This document shows positions 1 to 6,627 of a stretch of 10,716 nucleotides of DNA, piece by piece. Position numbers and translations under genes: made by a program. Source of the stretch: an uncultured Prevotellaceae bacterium (GTDB lineage Bacteria; Bacteroidota; Bacteroidia; Bacteroidales; Muribaculaceae). The stretch lies in NCBI GenBank assembly GCA_937904375.1, contig CALDIG010000198.1:1-10716 (forward strand), in the 5' to 3' direction. Each line of letters opens with the position of its first letter. The stretch's first letter is position 1. The notes beneath the pieces are model-generated. The model did no database searches, had not been told where the DNA came from, and saw nothing but the letters and a program-made list of their open reading frames with translations.

Positions 1-113
1 AATTTGTTTGATAATAGCAGGTAAAAAAACAAATCGCTGAATAGATACAGAGAATATTAAATTAGTTGAAATTCGTTTAATTCGTGTGCTTTTATTTTTA
101 GATTCAGTATTAA
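1..113. other. AT-rich intergenic stretch at window edge
   Basis: No coding frame of useful length and no clear promoter box is visible. A weak inverted repeat (ATTTGTTT at 2-9 and AAACAAAT at 27-34) could fold into an AT-only hairpin with a 17-base loop, but it lacks the GC content of a convincing terminator. What lies to the left of the window is unknown. Confidence 0.4.
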
Positions 114-140
114 AAGAGCCACCTTGATTGGGTGGCTCTT
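114..140 (-). terminator. Rho-independent terminator of the AraC-gene operon
   Basis: The arms AAGAGCCACC (114-123) and GGTGGCTCTT (131-140) form a perfect 10-bp stem with a 7-base loop. Read on the minus strand, the stem is followed by TTTTAAT, a short U-tract. It begins about 30 bases beyond the stop codon of the regulator gene, which is the normal position for an intrinsic terminator. On the plus strand no T-run follows, so it should work mainly leftward. Confidence 0.85.
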
Positions 141-170
141 GCTTGATGGGGGGAGGGGTATATATCGTCG

Positions 171-1085
171 TCACGCGCTTTGGCGGCTGTGCTTGCGGTA
201 CTGGGTGGGGGTCATGCCGGTGGAGCGCTTGAAGTAGCGGTTGAAATGCTGGCTGCTCTGGAACCCCAGGCTGTAGGCAAGTTCGGTGACGGTGACATCG
301 GTCGCGTGCAGGTCTTCCTTGGCGATGTCGATAATCTTATGCTGAATGAACTCGACGGGCGTTTTGCCGGTCTCCTTTTTCACGAGGTCGCCGAAGTAGT
401 TTGGCGACAGGCAGCACTTGTCGGCAAAGACCTTGACCGAAGGCAGCCCGCTCATGAAAATCGCCTCACGGTTGTGGAAATAGTCGTTTAGAGCCTGCTC
501 AAAAGTGGCAATCACGCTGCTGTTCTCCAGCTCTCGGGTTATGAACTGGCGGTCGTAGAAACGCAGACAGTAGTCCAGCAGCAGCTCGATGTTACGGCAG
601 ATGAGCTTGCGGCTGAATTTGTCGATGGGTCGGTTGATTTCTTCCTTGATTTTGTCGATGCAGTCAAGATAGATGGCGCGTTCGCGCTCACTCATGTGCA
701 ACGCCTCGCGCGACGAGTACTGGAAGAAGTGGTAGTCGGCGATGCCTTTGGCAAGCGACGTGCCACGCATGAGGTCGGGGTGGAACAGCAACGCCACCAC
801 GTCAGGGTCCATGCCTGTGACTGGTGTGGCGGTCACCGTCTGCATCGGGGCGAAACTCGTGACCGTGCCGTCGCTGTAGTCATATTCCTTGTGCCCGTAC
901 GAGAGCCGGCAGCTGCGAGTGTTTTTCAGGAACAAGGCATAAACGCCGTAATGCCAGGTCGTCTCGTTGTCGATGAGTTCACGGTTAGGCACGTCCTTGA
1001 GGTTGCACACCGTCACGAGAGGGTGGACGGTCTCAATGCCCAAGTCGTGGTTATAGCGGTCTATATTGTCAAGTCGGTAAATCAT
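171..1085 (-). CDS. AraC-family transcriptional regulator
   Basis: This is a DNA-binding regulator of the AraC/XylS family, about 304 residues. The C-terminal ~95 residues hold the paired helix-turn-helix domain: first helix pair around residues 216-238 (VKVFADKCCLSPNYFGDLVK), second around 265-288 with the family signature (TVTELAYSLGFQSSQHFNRY), followed by the conserved GMTPTQYR. The N-terminal ~180 residues look like the cupin-type sensor region of this family (SFAP at about 77-80, LFHPDLM near 100-106) and would hold the ligand or dimerisation site; the ligand cannot be read from sequence. I chose the ATG at 1085; the preceding codon at 1088 is GTG and would add one residue. It lies 28 bases downstream of the cyclophilin-like gene on the same strand, so it is probably the last gene of that operon. 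Regulators placed this way commonly control their own operon (inference). Family certain, target unknown. Confidence 0.93.
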   Translation of the reverse strand: MIYRLDNIDRYNHDLGIETVHPLVTVCNLKDVPNRELIDNETTWHYGVYALFLKNTRSCRLSYGHKEYDYSDGTVTSFAPMQTVTATPVTGMDPDVVALLFHPDLMRGTSLAKGIADYHFFQYSSREALHMSERERAIYLDCIDKIKEEINRPIDKFSRKLICRNIELLLDYCLRFYDRQFITRELENSSVIATFEQALNDYFHNREAIFMSGLPSVKVFADKCCLSPNYFGDLVKKETGKTPVEFIQHKIIDIAKEDLHATDVTVTELAYSLGFQSSQHFNRYFKRSTGMTPTQYRKHSRQSA

Positions 1086-1113
1086 CACTTATAAAACGGA
1101 TAATAAAGGGTTT

Positions 1114-1692
1114 TTATTTGATAATCTTCTTTGATTCACCATTTTTGTACTTAATAATATAGATGCCACGCGGCAGCTGTTCCACAGCGGTGTGCTGTAT
1201 TATGTTCCCATTGAGGTCATAAATGGCGGTGACAGCTTTGGCATCATCAATCGAAGAGATGCCAGTCACCGCCGAACTTGAAGCCTCAAATTTCACTGTC
1301 ACGTTACCGCTGCCAAGTGCTTGTGCCAGTCCGTCGGGATTGACAACAGCACCAATGCGTGTGTAGCTGTAGCCACTGTTGAAGGTCTCGTAGAAAAGCA
1401 CTACGCACGACGAGCCATAGAGCATGATATCACCGGCATTGATAGTGCCTGGGCGATAGGAAGCGGTGGGCAGCGAGGTGTCGAGATAGCAGTATTTCTC
1501 GTTGCCGTTTAGCTCGCTCATGTTTAACGTCAATGGAAGCATGTCATAAAACGCGCGCCCTGTCTCACTGTCTTCGATAGTGGCGGCGAAAGTAGTGCTG
1601 CCTATGGTTACATTAATGTTCATTTCTGATGCCATCGACTGTGCCATAGCAAATACTGAAAGAATTATGGAAAGGACAAACGGTTTTTTCAT
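1114..1692 (-). CDS. Secreted cyclophilin-like fold protein with T9SS-like sorting tail
   Basis: A 192-residue exported protein. Residues 1-22 are a signal peptide (MKK, hydrophobic core, cleavage near SMAS/E). Residues ~24-137 match the bacterial cyclophilin-like domain that I recognise from the segments FYDMLPLTLNMSELNGNEKY (48-67), PGTINAGDIMLYG (81-93) and VVLFYETF (97-104). Members of this small-domain family are often encoded beside alpha/beta hydrolases, flavodoxins and AraC regulators; the fold resembles cyclophilin but prolyl isomerase activity is not established. Residues ~144-192 resemble a degenerate T9SS type A sorting domain (IYDLNGNIIQ, then LPRGIYIIKYKNGESKKIIK), suggesting passage across the outer membrane and surface anchoring or release. 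The gene starts 12 bases after the hydrolase stop, so the two are very probably co-transcribed. Domain call good; biochemical role unknown. Confidence 0.82.
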   Translation of the reverse strand: MKKPFVLSIILSVFAMAQSMASEMNINVTIGSTTFAATIEDSETGRAFYDMLPLTLNMSELNGNEKYCYLDTSLPTASYRPGTINAGDIMLYGSSCVVLFYETFNSGYSYTRIGAVVNPDGLAQALGSGNVTVKFEASSSAVTGISSIDDAKAVTAIYDLNGNIIQHTAVEQLPRGIYIIKYKNGESKKIIK

Positions 1693-1704
1693 GGCACATT
1701 AATT

Positions 1705-2805
1705 TTAATTTAGATTGGTGTTAAAGAACTCAGTGATTTTGTCAAATGGGATGAAGTTGCCCTCGCCACCGTCGTAGAGGTCGCAGTGTGTGGCGTTTGG
1801 AACAATCAGCAGCTGCTTGTTGCCTACTTGTGCGCTTTTACCCTTCTCGTGCTTGGTGCCTGTCATGTTGTCGAAAGCGTCTTCGCCAAAGTAGAGACTG
1901 TGGGCCTTCTCGCCGTGGACGATCAGCACGGCATTGTCAATCTCGTTGGTGAATTTCAGGAAGCCAGCATTGACCCACGACTGCGCTCCCGTCTTGTTCC
2001 AACCCTCGTTGGAGTTGAGCGAGCGGGCATGATAGCCGCGAGGGGTCTTGTAATAGGCGTGATACTGTTTTACAAACCATGGTGTGTCGTCGGTGAGCGT
2101 CTCAACCACGCCACCTGCACGCTCATAGTAGCCGTTCCTGTAGTCCACAAGTCTCTGGGCAGCCATCGCCTTGCGGGCCTCGTTCCTGGCCTCTTTAGTG
2201 TCGGCGCTGTCGTAATAGCCGTTTTGTGAAACGCGGCTCATGTCATACATGGTAGATGCCACTGTAGCCTTGATGCGTGGGTCCAGAGCGGCTGCGTTCA
2301 GGGCTATGCCTCCCCATCCGCAGATGCCGATGATGCCGATGCGCTCACGATCCACATTCTCCTGTACGCTCAGAAAATCGACGGCAGCGAGGAAGTCCTC
2401 GGTGTTGATGTCGGGTGAGGCTACATAACGTGGCTTGCCGCCACTCTCGCCGGTATAAGAGGGGTCGAATGCGACAGTCAGGAAACCGCGCTCTGCCATA
2501 GTCTGGGCATAAAGTCCGCTCGACTGCTCCTTCACGGCTCCAAATGGGCCGCTCACGGCGATAGCGGGCAGCGTGCCTGTGTAGTCTTTGGGGGTGTACA
2601 TGTCGGCGGCAAGCGTGATGCCGTAACGGTTGACGAACGTCACCTTGCTGTGGTTCACTTTGTCACTCTTCGGGAACGTCTTGTCCCATTCCTGCACAAG
2701 TTGCAGGTCTTCTTTTACAATATTGTTAGCCATAGTCTGATGGTTTTGTGCGGCGATGCCAAGCGAAGCCGCCATTAAAACTGTTGTGAGAATTATCTTT
2801 TTCAT
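1705..2805 (-). CDS. Secreted alpha/beta hydrolase (dienelactone hydrolase/COG1073-like)
   Basis: An exported alpha/beta-hydrolase of about 366 residues. A signal peptide (MKKIILTTVLMAASLGIAAQ) is followed by a fold with the oxyanion-side SGPFG motif (88-92 in the 369-residue frame beginning at 2814), a nucleophile elbow IGICGWGG (162-169), an acidic candidate E302 in VHGEKAH, and a catalytic-type His343 in NATHCDLYDG. The elbow has Cys165 where many relatives have Ser, as in dienelactone hydrolases, and Trp where the usual second Gly lies; this variant is, to my knowledge, common in Bacteroidales members. The substrate is probably an ester or amide but is unknown. The longest frame opens at 2814 with TTG; I prefer the ATG at 2805 because it gives a clean MKK signal peptide and leaves space to the -7 box at 2830-2837. 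It is the first gene of the operon with the cyclophilin-like protein and AraC regulator. Confidence 0.88.
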   Translation of the reverse strand: MKKIILTTVLMAASLGIAAQNHQTMANNIVKEDLQLVQEWDKTFPKSDKVNHSKVTFVNRYGITLAADMYTPKDYTGTLPAIAVSGPFGAVKEQSSGLYAQTMAERGFLTVAFDPSYTGESGGKPRYVASPDINTEDFLAAVDFLSVQENVDRERIGIIGICGWGGIALNAAALDPRIKATVASTMYDMSRVSQNGYYDSADTKEARNEARKAMAAQRLVDYRNGYYERAGGVVETLTDDTPWFVKQYHAYYKTPRGYHARSLNSNEGWNKTGAQSWVNAGFLKFTNEIDNAVLIVHGEKAHSLYFGEDAFDNMTGTKHEKGKSAQVGNKQLLIVPNATHCDLYDGGEGNFIPFDKITEFFNTNLN

Positions 2806-2829
2806 AATTTGCAATATTTTTTACCACTG

Positions 2830-2837
2830 CAAAATTA
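2830..2837 (-). promoter_or_regulatory. Bacteroidetes -7 box for the hydrolase operon
   Basis: On the minus strand this reads TAATTTTG, an exact match to TAnnTTTG. No TTTG -33 element is found at 19-21 bases. Transcription would begin around 2824, giving a leader of about 20 bases to the ATG at 2805. Just upstream (2841-2861) lies an imperfect dyad, ACAATCG / CGGTTGT, which could be an operator, but this is speculative. Confidence 0.5.
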
Positions 2838-3017
2838 GAGACAATCGGCAACATCGGTTGTGACCATTTTACGGAAAAATGTGCACAGATTACGGGATTT
2901 GCTTCTTGGGTAGGTCAACCACGTTCCGGTAATGAAAAGAGTCTATTCAGTCCCCCCCCCACTTACACATAGTTGCTTTTAAATGTATTAAAATTATCCT
3001 TTTTTCAGATTTTTCAG

Positions 3018-3036
3018 AAAAATGCGATTAAGCGAG
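3018..3036 (+). repeat. Dispersed repeat end, copy 1
   Basis: AAAAATGCGATTAAGCGAG occurs here on the plus strand and again, exactly, on the minus strand at 8390-8408, where it forms one end of a 66-bp insertion. The first 12 bases also occur at 10646-10657. Here it is followed by unrelated sequence, so it may be a decayed fragment of the same element. Confidence 0.7.
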
Positions 3037-3169
3037 CCAATGCTATATATCCATCACTCCAAATATCGGATGACCCTTATATCATCGCTCATACTCTCAA
3101 TTTGTGGGGTTTTTTATGCGTGAGAAATATTTTGTGACGAATTAAGGTGCAGATTAGCATAATTTTTTG

Positions 3170-3177
3170 TACCTTTG
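3170..3177 (+). promoter_or_regulatory. Bacteroidetes -7 box for the 460-residue secreted protein gene
   Basis: TACCTTTG matches TAnnTTTG. A -33 TTTG at the right spacing is absent. Transcription would start near 3184, leaving a ~100-base A-rich leader. Confidence 0.5.
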
Positions 3178-3283
3178 CCACTCTTTGAGATGTGAACTGC
3201 CAACAATATTTTTAAGACATCTCATTTAAACTACTGAAAAACACCAATAAAAAACCAATTACTAATAACAAAAAACTATTTTT

Positions 3284-4666
3284 ATGAGAAAAATCTTTAC
3301 TCTACTATTGTTGCTTGCAATGACGGTACCCACCTTTGCAAGCGAGAAAACTGTGACCATCTCCCGCAATGAGGGCGAGTTCTCTGATGCCAGTAATGTA
3401 TATTATGGTGTGAAAGACGGCATTATCCTGACAATGACCGGCGGCATGAACAACGTGAACTACCTGCTCGCGAACCCCAACACCAACTTCACTGTGCTAT
3501 CCTACAACTACACAATCACGAAAATTGTGTTCCACTGCCTGGACGACGCTGTTGAGGGCGACCTTGACGCCAGCTACTGGGGACCATCGACTATCACTCT
3601 CTTTGCCAACCACACCAATCCCAACAACCCTGGCACCTACACCAGCAGTGGCTACGAAGGCACTTGGGAAGGCGAGTCGTCAAGCCTGAACTTCGCCGTT
3701 AAGGGCAAAGGAGTGCGCTTCGCTTCAATCGACATCACCTACGAGAAGCCCGAGGGCGACATCTATGAGCTGGTGACCCAGCGCAGCCAGATTGTGGAGG
3801 GCAAGAGCTATATAGTGGTGAGCCAGTACAACGACAAAGTTATGAAATTCAAAGAGGCTGCCGACGTAACTCCACAAGCCAAGCCCATCGTGGAATGGAT
3901 GGACGAGGGCAAGACCCGCGTGAAAGTAGATGGCGATGCGATGATAATCCGCATGACGGGTGTTCAGGACTCTACCATTGGCAGCAACACCCGCACCGTG
4001 GCATGGTTCAAGCTTGGCAACGGATACCTGCGTGGCCAGGGCGACAACCTCACCGTGAGCAGCACTCCTAACGACTATGGCCGCGCCATCATGTATATCA
4101 GCGCTACCGAGTACAACTACCTGTGCTGGTTCAAGAACGTGGGCAGCGCCACCAAGACTATCCGCTACGACTACGACAACGAGCAGTTCATGTTCAAGAG
4201 CATCAGCAACGACCCCAACGGCCGTGTGTGGCTCTACAAGCAGGCCGAGAGCTATCAGGTGAACACTCTGGTACAGCCCGAGGGCACCGGCACTATCACC
4301 CTCACCGGCGGCGTTCTCGACAACAAGTCGCAGGAGGGCGAGACGGTGACTTTCGTTGCCGAGCCTATCGAAGGCTATGATATCGAGAGCATTATCGTCA
4401 AAAACATGACCACTGGCGAGGAGACCGCAATAGACATTAACCGCAGCGACGAGTTCAACTTCGTGATGCCCGCAAGCGACGTGCTCGTTACTGCCAACTT
4501 CTCACAACACACCGGCATCAGCCGCATGGATAACACCGCTCAGGTGACTGGCGTGGAGTATATCAACCTCGCTGGCATGAGCAGCAGCAAGCCTTTCAAT
4601 GGTGTGAACATCGTGAAGACCACCTACAGCGACGGTTCAGTAGTGGTTTCCAAGGTTGTTAGATAA
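3284..4666 (+). CDS. Secreted multidomain protein with InlB-type B-repeat and T9SS-like tail
   Basis: A 460-residue exported protein of unknown function. Residues 1-20 are a signal peptide (MRKIFTLLLLLAMTVPTFAS). Residues ~22-155 look like a beta-sandwich, rich in Asn, Thr and aromatic residues (ITKIVFHCLDD at 78-88; VRFASIDITYEKP at 144-156). Residues ~160-320 form a second beta-rich domain that I do not recognise (GKSYIVVSQYNDKVMKF; NGRVWLYKQAE at its end). Residues ~326-406 match the divergent InlB B-repeat type (GTGTITLTGG, EGETVTFVAEPIEGYDIESI, FVMPASDVLVTANF). Residues ~420-460 resemble a T9SS type A sorting tail (VEYINLAG, NGVNIVKTTYSDGSVVVSKV). It is probably a surface or secreted protein, perhaps adhesive or glycan-binding, but no catalytic motif is visible. 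It is transcribed alone, with its own promoter and a terminator at 4704-4743. Confidence 0.85.
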   Translation: MRKIFTLLLLLAMTVPTFASEKTVTISRNEGEFSDASNVYYGVKDGIILTMTGGMNNVNYLLANPNTNFTVLSYNYTITKIVFHCLDDAVEGDLDASYWGPSTITLFANHTNPNNPGTYTSSGYEGTWEGESSSLNFAVKGKGVRFASIDITYEKPEGDIYELVTQRSQIVEGKSYIVVSQYNDKVMKFKEAADVTPQAKPIVEWMDEGKTRVKVDGDAMIIRMTGVQDSTIGSNTRTVAWFKLGNGYLRGQGDNLTVSSTPNDYGRAIMYISATEYNYLCWFKNVGSATKTIRYDYDNEQFMFKSISNDPNGRVWLYKQAESYQVNTLVQPEGTGTITLTGGVLDNKSQEGETVTFVAEPIEGYDIESIIVKNMTTGEETAIDINRSDEFNFVMPASDVLVTANFSQHTGISRMDNTAQVTGVEYINLAGMSSSKPFNGVNIVKTTYSDGSVVVSKVVR

Positions 4667-4703
4667 CACTATTGTTAGCCACTCTTGCCGTTAACGCAAC
4701 TAA

Positions 4704-4743
4704 AAAATCACCCCAGGGACCGCAGAGTTCTTGGGGTGATTTT
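4704..4743. terminator. Bidirectional Rho-independent terminator
   Basis: The arms AAAATCACCCCA (4704-4715) and TGGGGTGATTTT (4732-4743) form a perfect 12-bp stem with a 16-base loop. A-runs on the left and T-runs on the right make it functional in both directions. It lies between two convergent genes, 37 bases after the stop of the left one and 21 bases from the stop of the right one. Confidence 0.92.
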
Positions 4744-4764
4744 GTTATGTGCTTGTAATGGTTC

Positions 4765-5472
4765 TTAATCCACTTCTTCCACCACATCAACTTTCTCAAA
4801 TTTCACTCGCTTGTCGCTGTCGAGAGGTTTAACGGTGAAGCCGTCGGGCTGGAGTCGTGTGACAAGGAACTCCTGTGTGCCCTTTACGTTCTGCATCTCG
4901 TTGTCAATGTTCATCTCTTGCATCAACTGTTTTTTCATGGCCTCATCGCCGCCGAGTTGTCGCCTGATTTCTTTGGTGGTGGCATCCTCTTTGGCAAATT
5001 TTATTTCCATGTCATTAATCTTCAGGTCATCGATAGAGACGGTGAGCTTCTTGTTGCTCTGGTCGTGGAACCACTTACCTGAAGCTCCAATGAATACGTT
5101 GATCTTCATGGTGTTGCGAATTTCCTTGACGTACATCGAGAAATTATAAACCATCTGCACGTCGAGGTCATCGTCGTCGTTGAAGTTGAAACTGGTCATC
5201 ACGTCGAGTGTGCCGCCTTCTTTCTTTGCCGCAGCTATTATGTCTTCGCCAAAGAAGGCTTCGTAGCTATCTTGGTCAAGCTTGTATTCTCCCGAGATGA
5301 GTTTCTTTTTCTCTTTCTTGCTGTCGGAGTCGTCACTCTCCACTTTTTCCGACTTAGATTTGTCATCATCATCATCGTCGTCTCTGTGGTGTTTCTTCTT
5401 CTCGCAGCTCATTGTCAACGCCGGGACAATTATTGCGAGCATCAAAATCCATAATAATCGGTTTTTCTTCAT
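4765..5472 (-). CDS. Asp-rich putative surface lipoprotein
   Basis: A 235-residue predicted lipoprotein without a recognised family. The signal peptide (MKKNRLLWILMLAIIVPALT) ends at a relaxed Bacteroidetes lipobox, TMS-C, with acylated Cys23. After the Cys comes EKKKHHR, then a run of seven Asp (31-37) and a Lys/Ser/Asp/Glu linker to about residue 57. The remaining ~175 residues look like a small folded domain with alternating strands (TLDVMTSFNFN; VQMVYNFSMYV; KLTVSIDDLKI) and one helical part (TTKEIRRQLGG...MKKQLMQEM). Acidic stretches soon after the Cys act as surface-export signals in Bacteroidetes lipoproteins, though here the Asp run starts seven residues later than usual. It is divergent from the esterase gene and convergent with the gene on its left. 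Lipoprotein call good; function unknown. Confidence 0.8.
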   Translation of the reverse strand: MKKNRLLWILMLAIIVPALTMSCEKKKHHRDDDDDDDKSKSEKVESDDSDSKKEKKKLISGEYKLDQDSYEAFFGEDIIAAAKKEGGTLDVMTSFNFNDDDDLDVQMVYNFSMYVKEIRNTMKINVFIGASGKWFHDQSNKKLTVSIDDLKINDMEIKFAKEDATTKEIRRQLGGDEAMKKQLMQEMNIDNEMQNVKGTQEFLVTRLQPDGFTVKPLDSDKRVKFEKVDVVEEVD

Positions 5473-5528
5473 GTTACTTGTAATTTAGTATGTTAAACAA
5501 TTCTTTGTCTATAGCGTCAATAAAAATG

Positions 5529-5536
5529 CAAATATA
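5529..5536 (-). promoter_or_regulatory. -7 box for the lipoprotein gene
   Basis: On the minus strand this reads TATATTTG, an exact TAnnTTTG match, placed about 57 bases before the ATG at 5472. No good -33 TTTG is seen. Confidence 0.5.
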
Positions 5537-5559
5537 ATAGAAATATATAATATTTTTAC

Positions 5560-5567
5560 TATTTTTG
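5560..5567 (+). promoter_or_regulatory. -7 box for the esterase gene
   Basis: TATTTTTG matches TAnnTTTG. It lies 20 bases before the ATG at 5588, so the leader would be only about 14 bases. The leftward -7 box is only 23 bases away, so this is a compact divergent promoter pair. Confidence 0.45.
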
Positions 5568-5587
5568 CAACAAAAATGTAATAAGCA

Positions 5588-6511
5588 ATGAAAATTAATC
5601 TTCTGTTGACAATGCTGGCGATGATGTGCGGCACTATGCCGATGCTGGCGCAGCAGACTGCCGAGGCACCACAACAGGTGAGTTCGGGGCATCTGGAATA
5701 TTTCCATCAGTTTAAATCGCGATATGTAGAGCCGCGCGACGTGACGGTATGGCTCCCTGAGGGATATGTCGTGGGTGAGCCGTGCGATGTGCTGTATATG
5801 CACGACGGTCAGATGCTCTTTGATGCCGCCACCACGTGGAACAAGCAGGAATGGCGGGTCGATGAGGTGATGGGACGGCTCATAGCCGAAGGCAAAGCGA
5901 GGCGATGCATAGTGGTGGGGGTTGACAACACCAAGAACCGTCTAAATGACTATTTCCCAACCAAATGCTATGAGTATGTGCCTGAGGAGCTGCGCGAGGA
6001 TGTTGATGTGAGTGTCTATAAGGGCGATGAGTATCTGCGCTTCCTCATCGAGGAGGTGAAGCCGTTTATCGACAGCCGCTACAAGCCGCTCACCACCTGC
6101 GAACACACCTTCGTGATGGGGTCGAGCATGGGCGGACTCATCTCTATGTATGCGTTGTGTGAGTATCCGCAGGTGTTTGGCGGCGCGGTGTGCATGTCCA
6201 CCCACCTGTCGATGAATTTCTTTAACCCCAAGTTCAACAGCGAGGCGTGGGCTGCGGCCTTCCGCGACTATGTGAAAGCTCACCTTCCCGAAGCCAATAC
6301 CCACCTCCTCTACATGGACTGTGGCGATGCCGGATATGACAGCCAATACATTCCCCATGAATATAAGACAGTCAAGATGATACAGAGCATGGGGTGGGAT
6401 AGTGACCACTTCATGGACCGTGTTTTTTGCGGCCACGACCACAACGAGACCTTCTGGGCACAGCGACTTCACTACCCGCTGAAGTTCATATTGTCAACTC
6501 TTAAAAATTAA
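5588..6511 (+). CDS. Secreted esterase, esterase D/PF00756 superfamily
   Basis: A 307-residue exported alpha/beta-hydrolase. A signal peptide covers residues 1-21 (ends PMLA/QQ). Family marks in order: VTVWLPEGY (52-60), the strand plus loop LYMHDGQMLFD (69-79), CIVVGVDNT (107-115), the nucleophile elbow GSSMGG (178-183, Ser180), an acidic residue in DCGDAGYD (D244 or D247), and the catalytic His in GHDHNETFW (most likely His285). These are the marks of the putative-esterase superfamily, which includes enterochelin esterases, S-formylglutathione hydrolase and feruloyl or acetyl-xylan esterases. The periplasmic or outer location argues for hydrolysis of an external ester, but the substrate cannot be assigned. 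The DNA holds no polysaccharide-utilisation genes nearby. truA follows after 116 bases. Confidence 0.88.
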   Translation: MKINLLLTMLAMMCGTMPMLAQQTAEAPQQVSSGHLEYFHQFKSRYVEPRDVTVWLPEGYVVGEPCDVLYMHDGQMLFDAATTWNKQEWRVDEVMGRLIAEGKARRCIVVGVDNTKNRLNDYFPTKCYEYVPEELREDVDVSVYKGDEYLRFLIEEVKPFIDSRYKPLTTCEHTFVMGSSMGGLISMYALCEYPQVFGGAVCMSTHLSMNFFNPKFNSEAWAAAFRDYVKAHLPEANTHLLYMDCGDAGYDSQYIPHEYKTVKMIQSMGWDSDHFMDRVFCGHDHNETFWAQRLHYPLKFILSTLKN

Positions 6512-6512
6512 T

Positions 6513-6611
6513 GAGCTAACGAGCTAACGAGCAAACAAGACAATAGATATTGTTCAATGCGCAAGCTTTGCTAAATTGCCTTGTCAGCTTGTCAGCTTGT
6601 TCGCTTGTCAG
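6513..6611. repeat. Inverted pair of 8-base tandem repeats between esterase gene and truA
   Basis: Left arm: GAGCTAAC (6513-6520), GAGCTAAC (6521-6528), GAGCAAAC (6529-6536). Right arm: CTTGTCAG (6580-6587), CTTGTCAG (6588-6595), CTTGTTCG (6596-6603), CTTGTCAG (6604-6611). The right-arm unit is the near complement of the left-arm unit (CTAACGAG pairs with CTTGTCAG with one mismatch and one G-U). The RNA could fold into a long imperfect hairpin with a ~45-base loop. It starts one base after the esterase stop and ends 16 bases before the truA ATG. Confidence 0.75.
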
Positions 6612-6627
6612 CTAAAAACTAACTACC

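Larger units (their letters stand above)
2838..3283. other. Divergent intergenic region
   Basis: About 450 bases between divergent genes with no credible coding frame. It contains an imperfect dyad next to the leftward promoter (2841-2861), a run of nine C (2952-2960), a 19-base fragment of a dispersed repeat (3018-3036), and the rightward -7 box at 3170-3177 with an AT-rich leader of about 100 bases before the ATG at 3284. Confidence 0.6.

Noticed and set aside
180..1094. Plus-strand open frames opposite the AraC gene
   Set aside because: They are antisense shadows in GC-rich coding DNA; the minus-strand AraC domain is unmistakable.
2806..2814. TTG start of the alpha/beta hydrolase
   Set aside because: The ATG at 2805 gives a clean MKK signal peptide and better spacing to the -7 box.
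2952..2960. C9 run as a phase-variable tract
   Set aside because: It lies in non-coding DNA far from either promoter box (over 100 bases from the leftward one and over 200 from the rightward one), so no gene would be switched by slippage; it could also be a sequencing artefact.
6513..6611. CRISPR-like array
   Set aside because: Units are 8 bases with no spacers, and no cas gene is near.
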